A stretch of DNA of 64,000 nucleotides from a virus, in IMG/VR virus record IMGVR_UViG_3300046817_000837, positions 24,636 through 88,635 of that record; one strand, given 5' to 3'. A program made the translations under genes and the position numbers. The notes below the pieces were generated by a model. That model saw nothing but the letters and a program-made list of their open reading frames with translations. It did not search any database and was not told the DNA's origin. Numbering within the stretch: the first letter of the stretch is position 1; each line of letters begins with the position of its first letter. This document shows, one piece after another, positions 8,533 through 17,958 of this stretch.

Positions 8533-11500
8533 TCACACAAGCCTCTCCAAGAACCACCTGTTGAGGAAGGAGACGGCGAGGTCCGGGGCGCCGTCAACCG
8601 TGTAGGCCAGGAACAGGTTGTCGCCCGGCTGGATGTAGAAAGGCGACCCGGAGACCAGTACGTTGTCCAGCACGCTGACCGCCTGGGAGCGGTCCAGGTC
8701 CGAGCCGAGGACGAGGCCCAGGTCCCGCTCGATGGTCGGCTCGTCAATGTAGAAGTTGGCGTAGTCAGTGCCGGGCGGGACGTTGATGATCACCGTGCTG
8801 CCCTGGGCGTCCAGGAACAGCACGTCCAGGAACTGGTCATTGTTGTCGGTGTCAGTGATCGAGACGGTGAAGAAGCCCGAGGTGTTGGACGGGTCCAGTC
8901 CCTTGACCGGCAGCGTCAGCTCGCCCATGACCACGATGCCGTTGACGATGTCGGTGGACGGGGTGAAGGTCCGCGACACCGACAGCGGGAAGTTATGGCC
9001 GCCCAGGTACTCGAACTGGTTGACGGTCACCGTGACCGTCCGCGCCGAGGACGGGCTGTCCCAGGCATAAGCCACTAGCACGACGGTGTACGTGCCGTTG
9101 AACAGCGCGTTAACGCCGGAGACCAGCGATGGCACGGTGTACTGGGTGCCGGAGGGCGGGTCTGCGGTGTTGCTGACCGGCACGCACGGGTTCAGCTCCG
9201 GCGGGGAATCGGCGCCGGGCCGGTGCGCGACCAGCGTCCGGAACTGGGCCAGCGGCGGGGACCAGGTCAAGACGATGTTGCCGTTGCCGCCCTGGCCGCC
9301 TGCCTGGGCGGTGCCCGTCGTGACCGCTCCGCCGCCGCCGCCTCCAGGCGGGGAGGCGCCGTCGCCGACGTCCACGGCTGCCGTGCCGCCATTGGCTCCC
9401 TTGCCTCCCCCGGCCACTGCTGCCGCGCCCGTGCCGCCGGAGGCGCCCGCAGTGCCGGCATTGCCGACTGAGGCGCTGCCGCCGGAGCCGCCGCCGCCGC
9501 CGCCGTTCGTGCCGCCGAGGCCGCCGGCGCCGCCGTTGCTGTGCGTCGTGTTGGCGCTGCCGGTACCGCCCGTGCCGCCGGTCGCGGTGTTCAGCGCCAC
9601 CGACTGGCCGCCGTGCGCGGTGACCACCGTGACGGTGGTCGCCGCGGAGCCGAAGGTCGTGCTGGCACCGCTGACCGGCGTGCCGGCGTTGACGGTGTAG
9701 GTGAGCCTGACCTGGCCGGCGCCTCCGGCGGCCCCGGGGTTATTGCCCAGGTTGGTGTACCCGCCGCCCCCTCCGCCGCCCGGGGCTGCCCCTGCGGCCG
9801 GGAAGCCGGGGTTGCTGGCGCCCGCGCCGCCCGCGCCGCCGCCCGTGACGGCCACGGCCCCGGCGCCGCCCGTGTTGCCGGCCCCGTTGCTGCCCGTGTT
9901 GCCGGCCGCTGCCGTGCCGCCGCCGCCGCCTCCGCCGCCGCCGCCGTACGAGGGTGACGTGCCGCCCGTGCCGCCGTTGTGGTGCGTGGTGTTCGCGCTG
10001 CCGGAGCCGCCCGCGCCGCCGGAGGAGGTTCCGGCCGGGCTGGCGGGCTTGCCCGGGTGCGCGAGCACCGTCACGGAGTCACCGGGGAAGGTGGTGGACG
10101 TGCCGCCGGCGCCGGGCGTCACGCCTGCCTGCCCGCCGAGGCCGACCTTGAAGCTGTAGGTCTTGCCCGGGGTGACGGCCAGCGCAGGCTCGGCCGCGTA
10201 CTCGCCGCCGCCGGCCCCGCCGCCGCCGGTCGTGCCCGCGCCGCCGCCCGCCCAGCACTCGGCCAGGATCGCGGTGACGTTGGCGGGGCACGTCCAGCTG
10301 CCACTCCCCGGGGAGGTGAAGGTGAGGACCTGCTGGCTGGCGCCGGTCGTGCCTGCCGTGCCGCAGGAGTACGGGACGGGCGTCCCCTCAGTCACCGTCA
10401 GGGCCGGCTCGGCCGCGTACTCGCCGCCGCCGCCGCCGCCGCCCTGCCCGGACGTCGAGCGCGACCCGCCCGCGCCGCCCGCGCCGATGCACTCCGCCTT
10501 GACGGACGTCACGCCGGGCGGCGGCCACCACACGCCGGAGCCGGACAGCTCAAGGGACAGCGGGTCGGCCTGCGGAAGCTGGAACTGGCAGGAGACGGGG
10601 GTCCGCGCGGTGCCCGGCACGCCCATCACGTTGTAGACGACGCCGCGCTGGGAGGCGGGGGCGGCCAGGGACGGCGGGTTGGCGACCACGTCGTCAAGCC
10701 AGGCGTTCATCCGGACGAAGGCCGTCTTGCCCTGGCCTGCCCAGTTGGACAGCGTCAGTGAGTACGAGGCGACGGATGCGTAGTTGAAGCTGGCGTTGCC
10801 TTGCGGGACCGGCGCGGTGACGCGGGTCCATTTCGGCACGAGCGCCTTGCTGTTGTACGGCAGGCCATTGAATGTCCGGTGGAAGGTCAGCTTGTGGCCG
10901 CCGTTATCGGTCAGCGTCCAGCGGAAGGTCACGTTGGACTTGAATCCCGAGTGGGGCTTGCCGAACAGCGGGACGTAGTATGCCTGGCCGAACCATACCG
11001 ACAGCACCGGCAGGCCGGTGATATTCAGGGACAGGCCGCTCTTGGAGTAGGTCACCGGGACGTAATTCGCGTTCGGCGGGGTGTACCGGGCGGAGTGCGG
11101 GCCGACCACGAACTGGGTGGTCTGCGTCCAGCCGGTGCCGGACACGGTGCCGAACGCGTCCAGCGTCACCGGGGCCGGCGGCGCGGCGATGCCGTTGAGG
11201 ATCGGGCTGGAGAAGGCCACGTCCGTCAGCTGGTCCGGTGCGCTGCGGCCGTAGGGCAGCGCCTGGAAGGTCAGCGTGATGACGGCCATCGGCAACGGCT
11301 GGTTCGGCAGGAAGCCGTAGGAGAACACGGTGGGCAGCGCGCGGAAGCAGTCGAAGACCTGGGTCAGGCCCGTGGAGGAGGGCGTCCAGGTCAGCGTCCA
11401 GGAAGGCTGGTCCACCGCCTGGATCAGGTACTCCTTGGCAGCCGACAGCGTTGCCTGGTCCGGTGCGGTGATCCTGACCGGCAGCGTGATCGTGCGGTTG

Positions 11501-11751
11501 GACGCCCGGGTGCCGAACGGCCGCTCGCCGTCCAGCAGCAGGGTCTGCACCTGGCTGACGGTCGGCTGCGGGGCGCCCAGGTCCCAGGTCATCCCCGGGC
11601 TCGCGGCGGAGCCCGGGGACGACGGGGCGAACAGCCGGAAAACGGCCCCGGTGCCGGCCGCGTTCACCAGGGCGGGAATGTCCGACTGCACGCCGGATGC
11701 CCCGCCGAGGACCTCGATCAGGTCCGCGATGATGAGCGAGTCGCTAGCCAC
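8533..11751 (-). CDS. Large tail protein: distal-tail-like N-terminus with glycine-rich insertions
   Basis: 1,072 residues. The first ~220 residues (GTGAVFRLFAP, MTWDLGAPQPTVSQVQTLLL, ERPFGTRASNRTITLPV, PSWTLTWTPSST, VITLTFQALPYGRS) match phage distal tail (Dit-like/siphovirus tail component) proteins. It then has a carbohydrate-binding-like region, a block (~430-800) with three glycine-rich WTCP...ECWAGGGA modules, and a C-terminal beta domain (VNGIVVMGELTLPVKG, SFLNRWFLERLV). Starts 8 bases inside the end of the tape measure gene. Antisense frames here are composition shadows. Confidence 0.75.
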   Translation of the reverse strand: MASDSLIIADLIEVLGGASGVQSDIPALVNAAGTGAVFRLFAPSSPGSAASPGMTWDLGAPQPTVSQVQTLLLDGERPFGTRASNRTITLPVRITAPDQATLSAAKEYLIQAVDQPSWTLTWTPSSTGLTQVFDCFRALPTVFSYGFLPNQPLPMAVITLTFQALPYGRSAPDQLTDVAFSSPILNGIAAPPAPVTLDAFGTVSGTGWTQTTQFVVGPHSARYTPPNANYVPVTYSKSGLSLNITGLPVLSVWFGQAYYVPLFGKPHSGFKSNVTFRWTLTDNGGHKLTFHRTFNGLPYNSKALVPKWTRVTAPVPQGNASFNYASVASYSLTLSNWAGQGKTAFVRMNAWLDDVVANPPSLAAPASQRGVVYNVMGVPGTARTPVSCQFQLPQADPLSLELSGSGVWWPPPGVTSVKAECIGAGGAGGSRSTSGQGGGGGGGEYAAEPALTVTEGTPVPYSCGTAGTTGASQQVLTFTSPGSGSWTCPANVTAILAECWAGGGAGTTGGGGAGGGEYAAEPALAVTPGKTYSFKVGLGGQAGVTPGAGGTSTTFPGDSVTVLAHPGKPASPAGTSSGGAGGSGSANTTHHNGGTGGTSPSYGGGGGGGGGGTAAAGNTGSNGAGNTGGAGAVAVTGGGAGGAGASNPGFPAAGAAPGGGGGGGYTNLGNNPGAAGGAGQVRLTYTVNAGTPVSGASTTFGSAATTVTVVTAHGGQSVALNTATGGTGGTGSANTTHSNGGAGGLGGTNGGGGGGSGGSASVGNAGTAGASGGTGAAAVAGGGKGANGGTAAVDVGDGASPPGGGGGGAVTTGTAQAGGQGGNGNIVLTWSPPLAQFRTLVAHRPGADSPPELNPCVPVSNTADPPSGTQYTVPSLVSGVNALFNGTYTVVLVAYAWDSPSSARTVTVTVNQFEYLGGHNFPLSVSRTFTPSTDIVNGIVVMGELTLPVKGLDPSNTSGFFTVSITDTDNNDQFLDVLFLDAQGSTVIINVPPGTDYANFYIDEPTIERDLGLVLGSDLDRSQAVSVLDNVLVSGSPFYIQPGDNLFLAYTVDGAPDLAVSFLNRWFLERLV

Positions 11752-14700
11752 CGTAGTACCCCCTGCCGGCGCCGCGGGCTGCGGCCACGCCGATCCCGTG
11801 CGCGAACTGCTGGCCCTGCGCCCCGGTGACCCGGGTGTTCTCCTGGACCGCGTGGATCATCTGCCGCAGCAGCATGTTGGTCTCGTGCAGGGAGCCGGGG
11901 CCCTGCGCCGGGCTGACCATCTCCGCCTTGCCCGAGGTGTTGACGCCCACGCCCCACGGGGGCAGGATGCCGCCCTTGTCATAGGTTGAGCCGACCAGGC
12001 CGCCGGAACGGTAGCCGTGCCCGTGCCCGATCACGCCCGCCATCGCCGCCCCGCCGTAGCGCGCGGAAGCGTAGTGGATAGCTGCGTATATTTGTGCCAT
12101 CGGATTTTCTGATACCGTGCCTCCGCCAAAATTCACCAGCGGCGGGGTGTTAACATAGGGCCCTGCGTAAGCATGGAAGGTCCCAGGTATGAGTTGGAGG
12201 AGCCCAACGGACGGATGACCCGCCTGAGCGTTACTGTCCGTGAGGTTCACGGCGTTCAAATTTCCGCCAGATTCTGTTTGAATCTGAGAAAGCCAGTTGG
12301 AAACCAGGGACAGCGGCAGGCCCATCGAGCTCAGGACGGCGGAGATGTCGGCGGCGTAGTTGCCGGAGCCGGGCCCGAGGAACACCCCGCCGCCGGCCGC
12401 TGCCGCTGCTGCCGCTGCGGCCTGGGTGGCCTTGATGGCCGCGTTCGCGAAGGCCACGGCCGAGTTCTGGCCGAACAGCGCCTCGGAGTTGCTGAACCCG
12501 GTGATGCCCTTGGTCACCTGGGTGTCCACGAAGCCGGCCAGGCCGCCGGCCGCGTACCTGCGCGCGGTGACGCCGCCGAGCCACGGCGACTGGGTGGGCG
12601 TGGCGGTGAACCCGGGGATACGGCCGCGCAGGTGGTCGACCAGGCCGGCGCTCACCATGTTCGCCGGCACGACGAGCTCGCCCTTGCTCAGGAACGCCGC
12701 CACGTCATCCGCGGTGGGCGTTGACCCCCGGTTGATGAACAGCCCCTTGGCCGGGGTGAGCACGTGCCCGCCGCCAGGCCCCGAGGCGCCGCTGATCCGG
12801 CCGGTCGTGGTGTTCAGCGTCCGGGTGGCGACGCCGGTCCCGCTGATGGTGATGTTGCCCTTGCCCTGCATCTGGAGCACGATGTCGATCGCCTTGCTCA
12901 GCGGGATGTGCAGGATCTTGGAAATCATCGCGGCGATTTCCCCGGTCGTGTCGTGGGCGGCGCGGCCGGCGTTGATGATGGACTGGACCAGCGCGTCCTG
13001 CTGCGGCTTGGCCTTGGCGGCGTCGCCGCCGGACTGGGCGAGGGCGGTGCCGTAATCGGTGGCTGCCTTCTGCACGCCGTCATAGGCCAGGATCGCGTTA
13101 TTAATGTCGCCGATCAGCTCGTTGGCGAGGAACTGGCCCTGGGACTGCATCGCCCCGGTCAGCAGCGCCTCCTGCGTGGTCGCCTCGTCGGTGATCTTCT
13201 TCAGGTCCTTGGTGGCCGAGCCGGTGTTCTGGAGCCACTTGTTCAGTTCCTTGAACGCCGCCGGGCCGGTGTACCCGGCCGTCCGGGCGATCTTGGTCAG
13301 CTTGTCCAGCAGGGCCTGGTCGCCCTTGGCGTGCGCGAGCAGCGGGGTAATCGACTTCTTGACGCTCACGGTGAGCGCGTCGTTCTGGTTAGCGGCTGCG
13401 CCCAGCCACTTGGTCAGCTCCTTGAGGGAGACCGGGCCGGTGTAGTTGGCTTCCTGCGCCAGCGCGACCAGCTGGGCGGTGGCCTCGGTGGACCCGCTGG
13501 CGTACCGCAGCAGCGGCGCGATGGCGTCCTTGACGGCCTGGCTGAACGCGGCGGTGCCGCCGATCGCGGTGCGCAGGGAGCCGAGCATCCGGTCGGTGTT
13601 GGTGACCTGCTGGGTGAACGCCTGGTTGAGGTCCAGGCTGGCCTGGGACAGCCCGTCCATCGAGGCGCCGGTCAGCGTGCCGGTTAGCGTCAGCTGGCCC
13701 AGCTTGTTCTTCAGCGTCTCGCCGCTGCCGCCGGCCTTGGCGAAATTCGCGTTCAGGTTGACGATGCCCAGCGCCACCGTGTCGAACGTCCCCTGGGTGC
13801 TGGTGACGTCGCCGATGAAGGTGTTCCATGCCTGGTTCAGCTTCTGGGTGGCCTGGTACTGGTCGGTCTCGGTGCGGCCCAGGACCTCCAGGTTGTTCTC
13901 CAGCGATCCGGTGACCCCCGTCATGGCCCGGATCGCGTTGATCGTCCCGTCGATCTCCGCGGTGTCGATGGCCCACGCCTGGCCCTGGTCCTTGGTGACC
14001 TGCGCGGTGGTGATGCCGGCGGCGTTCAGGATGCCCAGGGCGGCGGCGGAGCTGCCGTAGGCCCGGATCAGCGGCTGAAGCCGGGACTGCTCGGTATCGC
14101 GCTGGCCCTGGAGGGTCGTCAGCGCCGCCTGGAGGTCCTTCACCTTGGCCGTCTGCTCGGCTATGGCGTCCCGGGCGCCCAGCACGGTCGGGACGTAGTT
14201 CTTCCCGGAGGCGACGTACTGGGTGGTCTGGCTGTTCACGGCGGCCTGGTCGATGGCGAGCTGCTTCTGGGCCGCGGACAGGTCCACGGCTGCGGCGGCT
14301 GCCGCGCGGGCGTTCGCCGCCAGGGACTGGGTGATGGGGGCGGCGTCCGCCAGGGCGACGATGTCAGAGGCGAGGTTCCTCGTGGCGCTGGAGCTGTGGT
14401 TCAGCCAGAGGACCAGGGCGGTCAGCCCGGCTATCGCCAGCCCGACCCAGGCCACGGGCGAGACCCGGGACAGCAGGGCGCCGGCCGCCGCGGCAATTCC
14501 CTCGGCGGCGGCCATCCGCTGGAACATCACGGCCGCGAAGGCTGCCCGCGCCCCCGCGTTGACCAGGGCGCCGGTCAGCGGGACGAGGACCCTGGCGTAC
14601 AGGGCCGTTCCCAGCGTGACCGCCAGGCCGATGTAGATGAACGCCCCGTGGATGGCCAGGCCCCAGCGCAGCACCGGCTCGATCATCGCGGTGAAGTTCT

Positions 14701-16210
14701 CCAGCAGCCGGGTGACGACCACGCCGAAGGCCAGCAGCTTCTGGGCGTAGTCCGGCACCACGTTCAGGATGTTGCCGATGGCGCCGAACACGTTGCCGAA
14801 GGAGTTGCCGAGGCCGAGCAGGCTGTCGGAGGCGTTCTTGGTGAAGACGTCAAAGGCTTTGCCGTTTGACAGCGCCACGGTGATCCGGGCGGCCAGGTAG
14901 TCAACGACCGGCCCCGTCTTCGCCACGATCTTCTGGAAGTCATTGGTGCGGCTGCTCATGACCGTCAGGGCGTCGCCGAAGATCTGGTACACCTGGGGCC
15001 GGACGGCGTTGTGCAGCTTCTCCATGGTGCCGGTCAGCGGGAACATGGACTGGTTGGTGGCGTCTGCCGCGGTGTGCAGCGCCTGCATGCGGATGAAGAT
15101 CTCCTTCGCCGCATCGGAGCCGGCGATGCCGAACGCGGTGGCTGCGATGGCAGCGCCGCCCCAGACGGCGATCAGCTCGACCAGGATGTCGGCGGCCAGG
15201 TGCATGACGGTGACGTGCGTGGCCCAGGCGGGCAGGATTCCCTGGAGCAGGCCGCCGAACAGGGTGACCTTCGCGCCCAGCACGGCGAAGATGCCGCCGA
15301 GCCAGCCTCCGGTGACGCCGAAGGCCCGCATGCCGTTGTTTCCCTGGACGATCAGCGGCGGCACCTTGCCCAGGGCGATGCCGAGCAGGTTCTGGGCCAC
15401 GGTGACCTGCGTCGTGGCCGCCGCTGCGCTGGCCGCCGCCGCCGCGGCCTTCTGGAAGGCGCCCTCCAGGCCGAGCAGCGCCGAGTTTGCGGCGGCCAGG
15501 CCCGCCACGTCCACGTTCATCCGGATGTCATGCGCCTGCGCGGTCAGGGCATCGATCTCTGCCCTGACCTGCGTGATGGCCGCGGTGACGGCGGAGGTGT
15601 CCGCCAGGACCCGGGCCGTCACCGGATGAGACTTCAGTACCCGCAGCTTTGCCTCGACGGCGTCGAGCTTGGTCAGCGTGGCCGCCAGCTGCACGTCATC
15701 GATCACGCCGCCGAGGTTGATGATCTTGTCGAAGCCATTCAGGGTCTTCTCCAGGTTCTTCGCCTGAAGCTCCAGGGCCGCGATCTGGGCGATGGCCTGC
15801 TTGGTGTCCGCGTCGATCTGCAAGTGCGAGGACTTCTGCACCAGGGCGGCCAGCTTCGCCCGGAGGGCGGCGACCTGCGCGTCAATCCTGGTGGTGTCCG
15901 CGCTCAGCGTGAGGCCGGTGACCGTCTTGGCCAGGGCGAGCAGCCTGGCCTGCAACCCGCTGATGACGGCCTGGGCCTGCTTGTCGTCAGCCCCGATGGG
16001 GATCGTGACGAGCTGCCTGGACAGCGCGTCCATCCGGGTTTTCATGTTCGCGACCGAGGCCGCCAGCCCGCCGGAGTCCGCGGTGAACTTGACGCTGACC
16101 TCAGGCTTGATCCCGGCCAGCGCCGCCTTGATCTGAGCGTCCAGCTTCACGCGGAAGCCGGTGGCATCGGGGCCCACCGTTACGAAGGCATCCCCTAGCT
16201 GGCGGGCCAT
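11744..16210 (-). CDS. Tape measure protein with lytic transglycosylase domain
   Basis: 1,488 residues. N-terminus ARQLGDAFVTVGPDATGF..L is typical of tape measures. Long helical/coiled-coil stretches follow, and two hydrophobic zones (~residues 300-360 and 500-600) that could cross the membrane. Residues ~1330-1420 form an SLT-like peptidoglycan lytic domain: QIQTESGGNLNAVN with the catalytic Glu, SVGLLQLIPGTFHAY, IHYASARYG. FLSKGELVVPANMV lies just before it. Sets tail length and likely helps local cell-wall penetration. The SLT coding stretch (~12060-12320) is visibly more AT-rich than its surroundings. Confidence 0.9.
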   Translation of the reverse strand: MARQLGDAFVTVGPDATGFRVKLDAQIKAALAGIKPEVSVKFTADSGGLAASVANMKTRMDALSRQLVTIPIGADDKQAQAVISGLQARLLALAKTVTGLTLSADTTRIDAQVAALRAKLAALVQKSSHLQIDADTKQAIAQIAALELQAKNLEKTLNGFDKIINLGGVIDDVQLAATLTKLDAVEAKLRVLKSHPVTARVLADTSAVTAAITQVRAEIDALTAQAHDIRMNVDVAGLAAANSALLGLEGAFQKAAAAAASAAAATTQVTVAQNLLGIALGKVPPLIVQGNNGMRAFGVTGGWLGGIFAVLGAKVTLFGGLLQGILPAWATHVTVMHLAADILVELIAVWGGAAIAATAFGIAGSDAAKEIFIRMQALHTAADATNQSMFPLTGTMEKLHNAVRPQVYQIFGDALTVMSSRTNDFQKIVAKTGPVVDYLAARITVALSNGKAFDVFTKNASDSLLGLGNSFGNVFGAIGNILNVVPDYAQKLLAFGVVVTRLLENFTAMIEPVLRWGLAIHGAFIYIGLAVTLGTALYARVLVPLTGALVNAGARAAFAAVMFQRMAAAEGIAAAAGALLSRVSPVAWVGLAIAGLTALVLWLNHSSSATRNLASDIVALADAAPITQSLAANARAAAAAAVDLSAAQKQLAIDQAAVNSQTTQYVASGKNYVPTVLGARDAIAEQTAKVKDLQAALTTLQGQRDTEQSRLQPLIRAYGSSAAALGILNAAGITTAQVTKDQGQAWAIDTAEIDGTINAIRAMTGVTGSLENNLEVLGRTETDQYQATQKLNQAWNTFIGDVTSTQGTFDTVALGIVNLNANFAKAGGSGETLKNKLGQLTLTGTLTGASMDGLSQASLDLNQAFTQQVTNTDRMLGSLRTAIGGTAAFSQAVKDAIAPLLRYASGSTEATAQLVALAQEANYTGPVSLKELTKWLGAAANQNDALTVSVKKSITPLLAHAKGDQALLDKLTKIARTAGYTGPAAFKELNKWLQNTGSATKDLKKITDEATTQEALLTGAMQSQGQFLANELIGDINNAILAYDGVQKAATDYGTALAQSGGDAAKAKPQQDALVQSIINAGRAAHDTTGEIAAMISKILHIPLSKAIDIVLQMQGKGNITISGTGVATRTLNTTTGRISGASGPGGGHVLTPAKGLFINRGSTPTADDVAAFLSKGELVVPANMVSAGLVDHLRGRIPGFTATPTQSPWLGGVTARRYAAGGLAGFVDTQVTKGITGFSNSEALFGQNSAVAFANAAIKATQAAAAAAAAAGGGVFLGPGSGNYAADISAVLSSMGLPLSLVSNWLSQIQTESGGNLNAVNLTDSNAQAGHPSVGLLQLIPGTFHAYAGPYVNTPPLVNFGGGTVSENPMAQIYAAIHYASARYGGAAMAGVIGHGHGYRSGGLVGSTYDKGGILPPWGVGVNTSGKAEMVSPAQGPGSLHETNMLLRQMIHAVQENTRVTGAQGQQFAHGIGVAAARGAGRGYYGG

Positions 16211-16211
16211 G

Positions 16212-16571
16212 TCAGAAAGTCCCCTCCAGCGACCACAGGCCGGTGGTCAGGAAAGGCTCCTTCACCCGGTCAACCCGGGGGTCCTCCAGGAAGAAGGCGG
16301 GGTCGCCGGGGGCGTTGGCGCTGGCCCAGAAGAAGCCGGCGGACGTGTGCCCGCGGGCCGTGTGGATGGCCGCCTTGGTGAACCCGGGCGGGCGGGCGTT
16401 GCTGCGCGAGCTCCAGGCCGGCGTGGCGCGCACGGGCACGACGGCGCGGGCGACGATCGCGGCCTGGCCGGCCAGGTCCTGGATGAACAGGCCGACCGGG
16501 CCGTCTTCGTCGTTCACGTACGCGTGGATGGCGGCATCATCAAGACGGACGTCGCTCACTGCTTCATCCAC
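16212..16571 (-). CDS. Tail-completion/connector-like protein (HK97 gp10-type pattern)
   Basis: 119 residues. The elements VARAVVPVRATPAW, RPPGFTKAAIHTARG, FFWASANAPGDPAFFLEDP and EPFLTTGLWSL resemble gp10-like head-tail connector proteins, which usually end with a buried FLT..L segment. Its position between the chaperone frameshift gene and the tape measure is unusual for that class. Start ATG lies within the end of the shifted chaperone frame. Confidence 0.45.
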   Translation of the reverse strand: MDEAVSDVRLDDAAIHAYVNDEDGPVGLFIQDLAGQAAIVARAVVPVRATPAWSSRSNARPPGFTKAAIHTARGHTSAGFFWASANAPGDPAFFLEDPRVDRVKEPFLTTGLWSLEGTF

Positions 16572-16900
16572 TCCCCCGGGATCTCCTCGTCCCGGCTCCC
16601 CAGCGGGGCCGCAACGGGGGCGTCGGGATCATCGAAGGCCATGCCCTGGGCTTCCTGCCAGGCGCGCAGCGCGGCCAGCGCGCTAGCCTCCGGGCTGACT
16701 CGCATGCCGATGTCCTCCTCGAACTTCTCCAGCGCCGCCGCGTCCATCCCCGCCGCGAGAGTGACGAAGGCGACGTTGAGCAGCTGGCGCGGGGTCAGCG
16801 CCTCGATCCCCTTCCCCGTGCCGTTCTTGAGGAGCTCCCCGTCGAGGCGCGCCGCGTTCGCCGCTGACCAGGCGAGGAGCCAGCGGGCGGCGGCGTAGGG
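16556..16900 (-). CDS. Tail assembly chaperone, frameshift extension (GT part)
   Basis: This frame has no own start but is open and strongly coding from about 16900 to the stop at 16556: PPYAAARWLLAWSAANAA, then DGELLKNGTGKGIEALTPRQ, LLNVAFVTLAAGMD, EKFEEDIGMRVSPEA, ending EEIPGEWMKQ. It lies in the -1 frame relative to the gene 16795-17496. A -1 shift near GGCCGCCCTAC (16895-16905, where Pro-tRNA could slip from CCT to CCC) would join VLELVSGRP to YAAARW. This is the lambda G/GT arrangement. Confidence 0.8.
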   Translation of the reverse strand, partial: PYAAARWLLAWSAANAARLDGELLKNGTGKGIEALTPRQLLNVAFVTLAAGMDAAALEKFEEDIGMRVSPEASALAALRAWQEAQGMAFDDPDAPVAAPLGSRDEEIPGEWMKQ

Positions 16901-17496
16901 CGGCCGGATACCAGCTCCAGGACCTTGGCCACGACGTCGAGCAGGGCCTCCGCGTCGGCCTTGGTGATCATGGCGTGCTCTTCGAAGGCGTTCCAGTCAC
17001 CGCGGACGTAGGACGCGCAGGACCGGTCGTTGCCGGCCTCGCAGTCCGCGCACTCCCCGCAGCCAGGCTCGCCCGCGTAGATGCAGTCCCGCAGCAGCGA
17101 GTACATGGCCGACATTGCCCGCGGGTCGCTGGTGTCCACGTCGGCGGCCGAGGAGAACTTCAGCAGCGGCATGAGCCCGATCCGGTCCGCGATCCGGAAC
17201 GACTTGCCGAGCAGCTCGACCTGGTCACCCGCGTCGGCGACGACGCCGGCCTTGACCTCGTCCTGGCTGGCGTCCCGGTTCGCCTGCCGGGCCGCCGTGC
17301 CCTGGATGACGGCCAGGTCGCGGTCCGTCTTCGCCGGGATGTCCGGGCCGGTGCCGTCCTCGTCACGGTCGTCCGGCTCATACCGGGGGATGACCTCCCG
17401 GGTCGCCCTGGCCCTGGCCGCGGCGCGCGGCGGCGGGAGGGGGGCAGCCGGGGCGTCGTCCCAGTCGATCGTGTAGTCAGCCTCTGCGTCCGGCAT
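16795..17496 (-). CDS. Tail assembly chaperone (G part)
   Basis: 233 residues. Disordered acidic/basic N-terminus (~1-95), then the chaperone core: VELLGKSFRIADRIGLMPLL, RAMSAMYSLLRDCIY, WNAFEEHAMITKADAEALLD, VVAKVLELVSGRP. After that, in this frame, the sequence becomes Arg/Ser-rich and ends, which is what is expected beyond a programmed -1 frameshift site. A CGEC.DC insert (~150) is odd and may bind a metal. Needed for folding the tape measure and starting tube assembly. Confidence 0.8.
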   Translation of the reverse strand: MPDAEADYTIDWDDAPAAPLPPPRAAARARATREVIPRYEPDDRDEDGTGPDIPAKTDRDLAVIQGTAARQANRDASQDEVKAGVVADAGDQVELLGKSFRIADRIGLMPLLKFSSAADVDTSDPRAMSAMYSLLRDCIYAGEPGCGECADCEAGNDRSCASYVRGDWNAFEEHAMITKADAEALLDVVAKVLELVSGRPTPPPAGSSPGQRRTRRASTGSSSRTARGRGSRR

Positions 17497-17499
17497 CGC

Positions 17500-17835
17500 T
17501 CACGCCTCCCCGAGCTGCGCGGTCAGGCGGGCGATCTGCTCGCGGGCCCAGGTCTCGCCGTCACGCGTCTCGTTCTCGGTCGCCGCCAGGACCCGGTCCT
17601 CCAGGTCCGGCGCGTCGTTGCCCTGGTGGTGGCGCATTGCGTTCACGATCGTGCCGACCAGGTTGTAGCGCTTGGTCCGGTGCGTGAACAGGGTCATGTA
17701 GAGCAGGCGGCGCGTCTCGTCCAGGTCCTCGGCATTCGAGGGCCGGGCGGAGCGGGTGCCGTCCTGGGCGACGTCCTGGTCGCGTGCCGTGAGGTTGTCC
17801 TGCATTTCCCGGACTGCCTCGTCTTCCGTAGCCAT
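17500..17835 (-). CDS. Small tail-operon protein
   Basis: 111 residues, between the major tail protein and the chaperones. Acidic, helical (AVREMQDNLTARDQDVAQ, DLDETRRLLYMTLFTHRTKR, WAREQIARLTAQLGEA). Function unknown; position suggests a tail assembly role. Confidence 0.6.
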   Translation of the reverse strand: MATEDEAVREMQDNLTARDQDVAQDGTRSARPSNAEDLDETRRLLYMTLFTHRTKRYNLVGTIVNAMRHHQGNDAPDLEDRVLAATENETRDGETWAREQIARLTAQLGEA

Positions 17836-17903
17836 TCGTTCCGTCCCGTATCAGGTAGAAGGGCGCATACTCTTGAAGACCGGGTTGTGGTGACCCTGGG
17901 CGG

Positions 17904-17943
17904 AAGGCGCGCGTGCGGCAGGGTGACCTCGCACGCGCGCCTT
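17904..17943 (-). terminator. Hairpin after the major tail protein gene
   Basis: Perfect 14-bp inverted repeat AAGGCGCGCGTGCG / CGCACGCGCGCCTT with a 12-base loop, 16 bases beyond the major tail protein stop. There is no long U run, so it may be a partial terminator that lowers expression of downstream tail genes relative to the abundant tube protein, or an mRNA-stabilising 3' hairpin. Confidence 0.6.
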
Positions 17944-17958
17944 TCCCGTGCCCGGGGA

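Noticed and set aside
7684-10451. CRISPR-like or tandem DNA repeat array in GCCGCC-rich stretches
   Set aside because: These are codon-level Gly repeats (GGC/GCC) of tail fibre domains without regular spacers.
4811-10761. Long plus-strand frames opposite the glycine-rich tail genes
   Set aside because: Pro/Ala/Arg-rich antisense shadows of Gly/Ser/Ala codons; no ribosome sites or recognisable domains.
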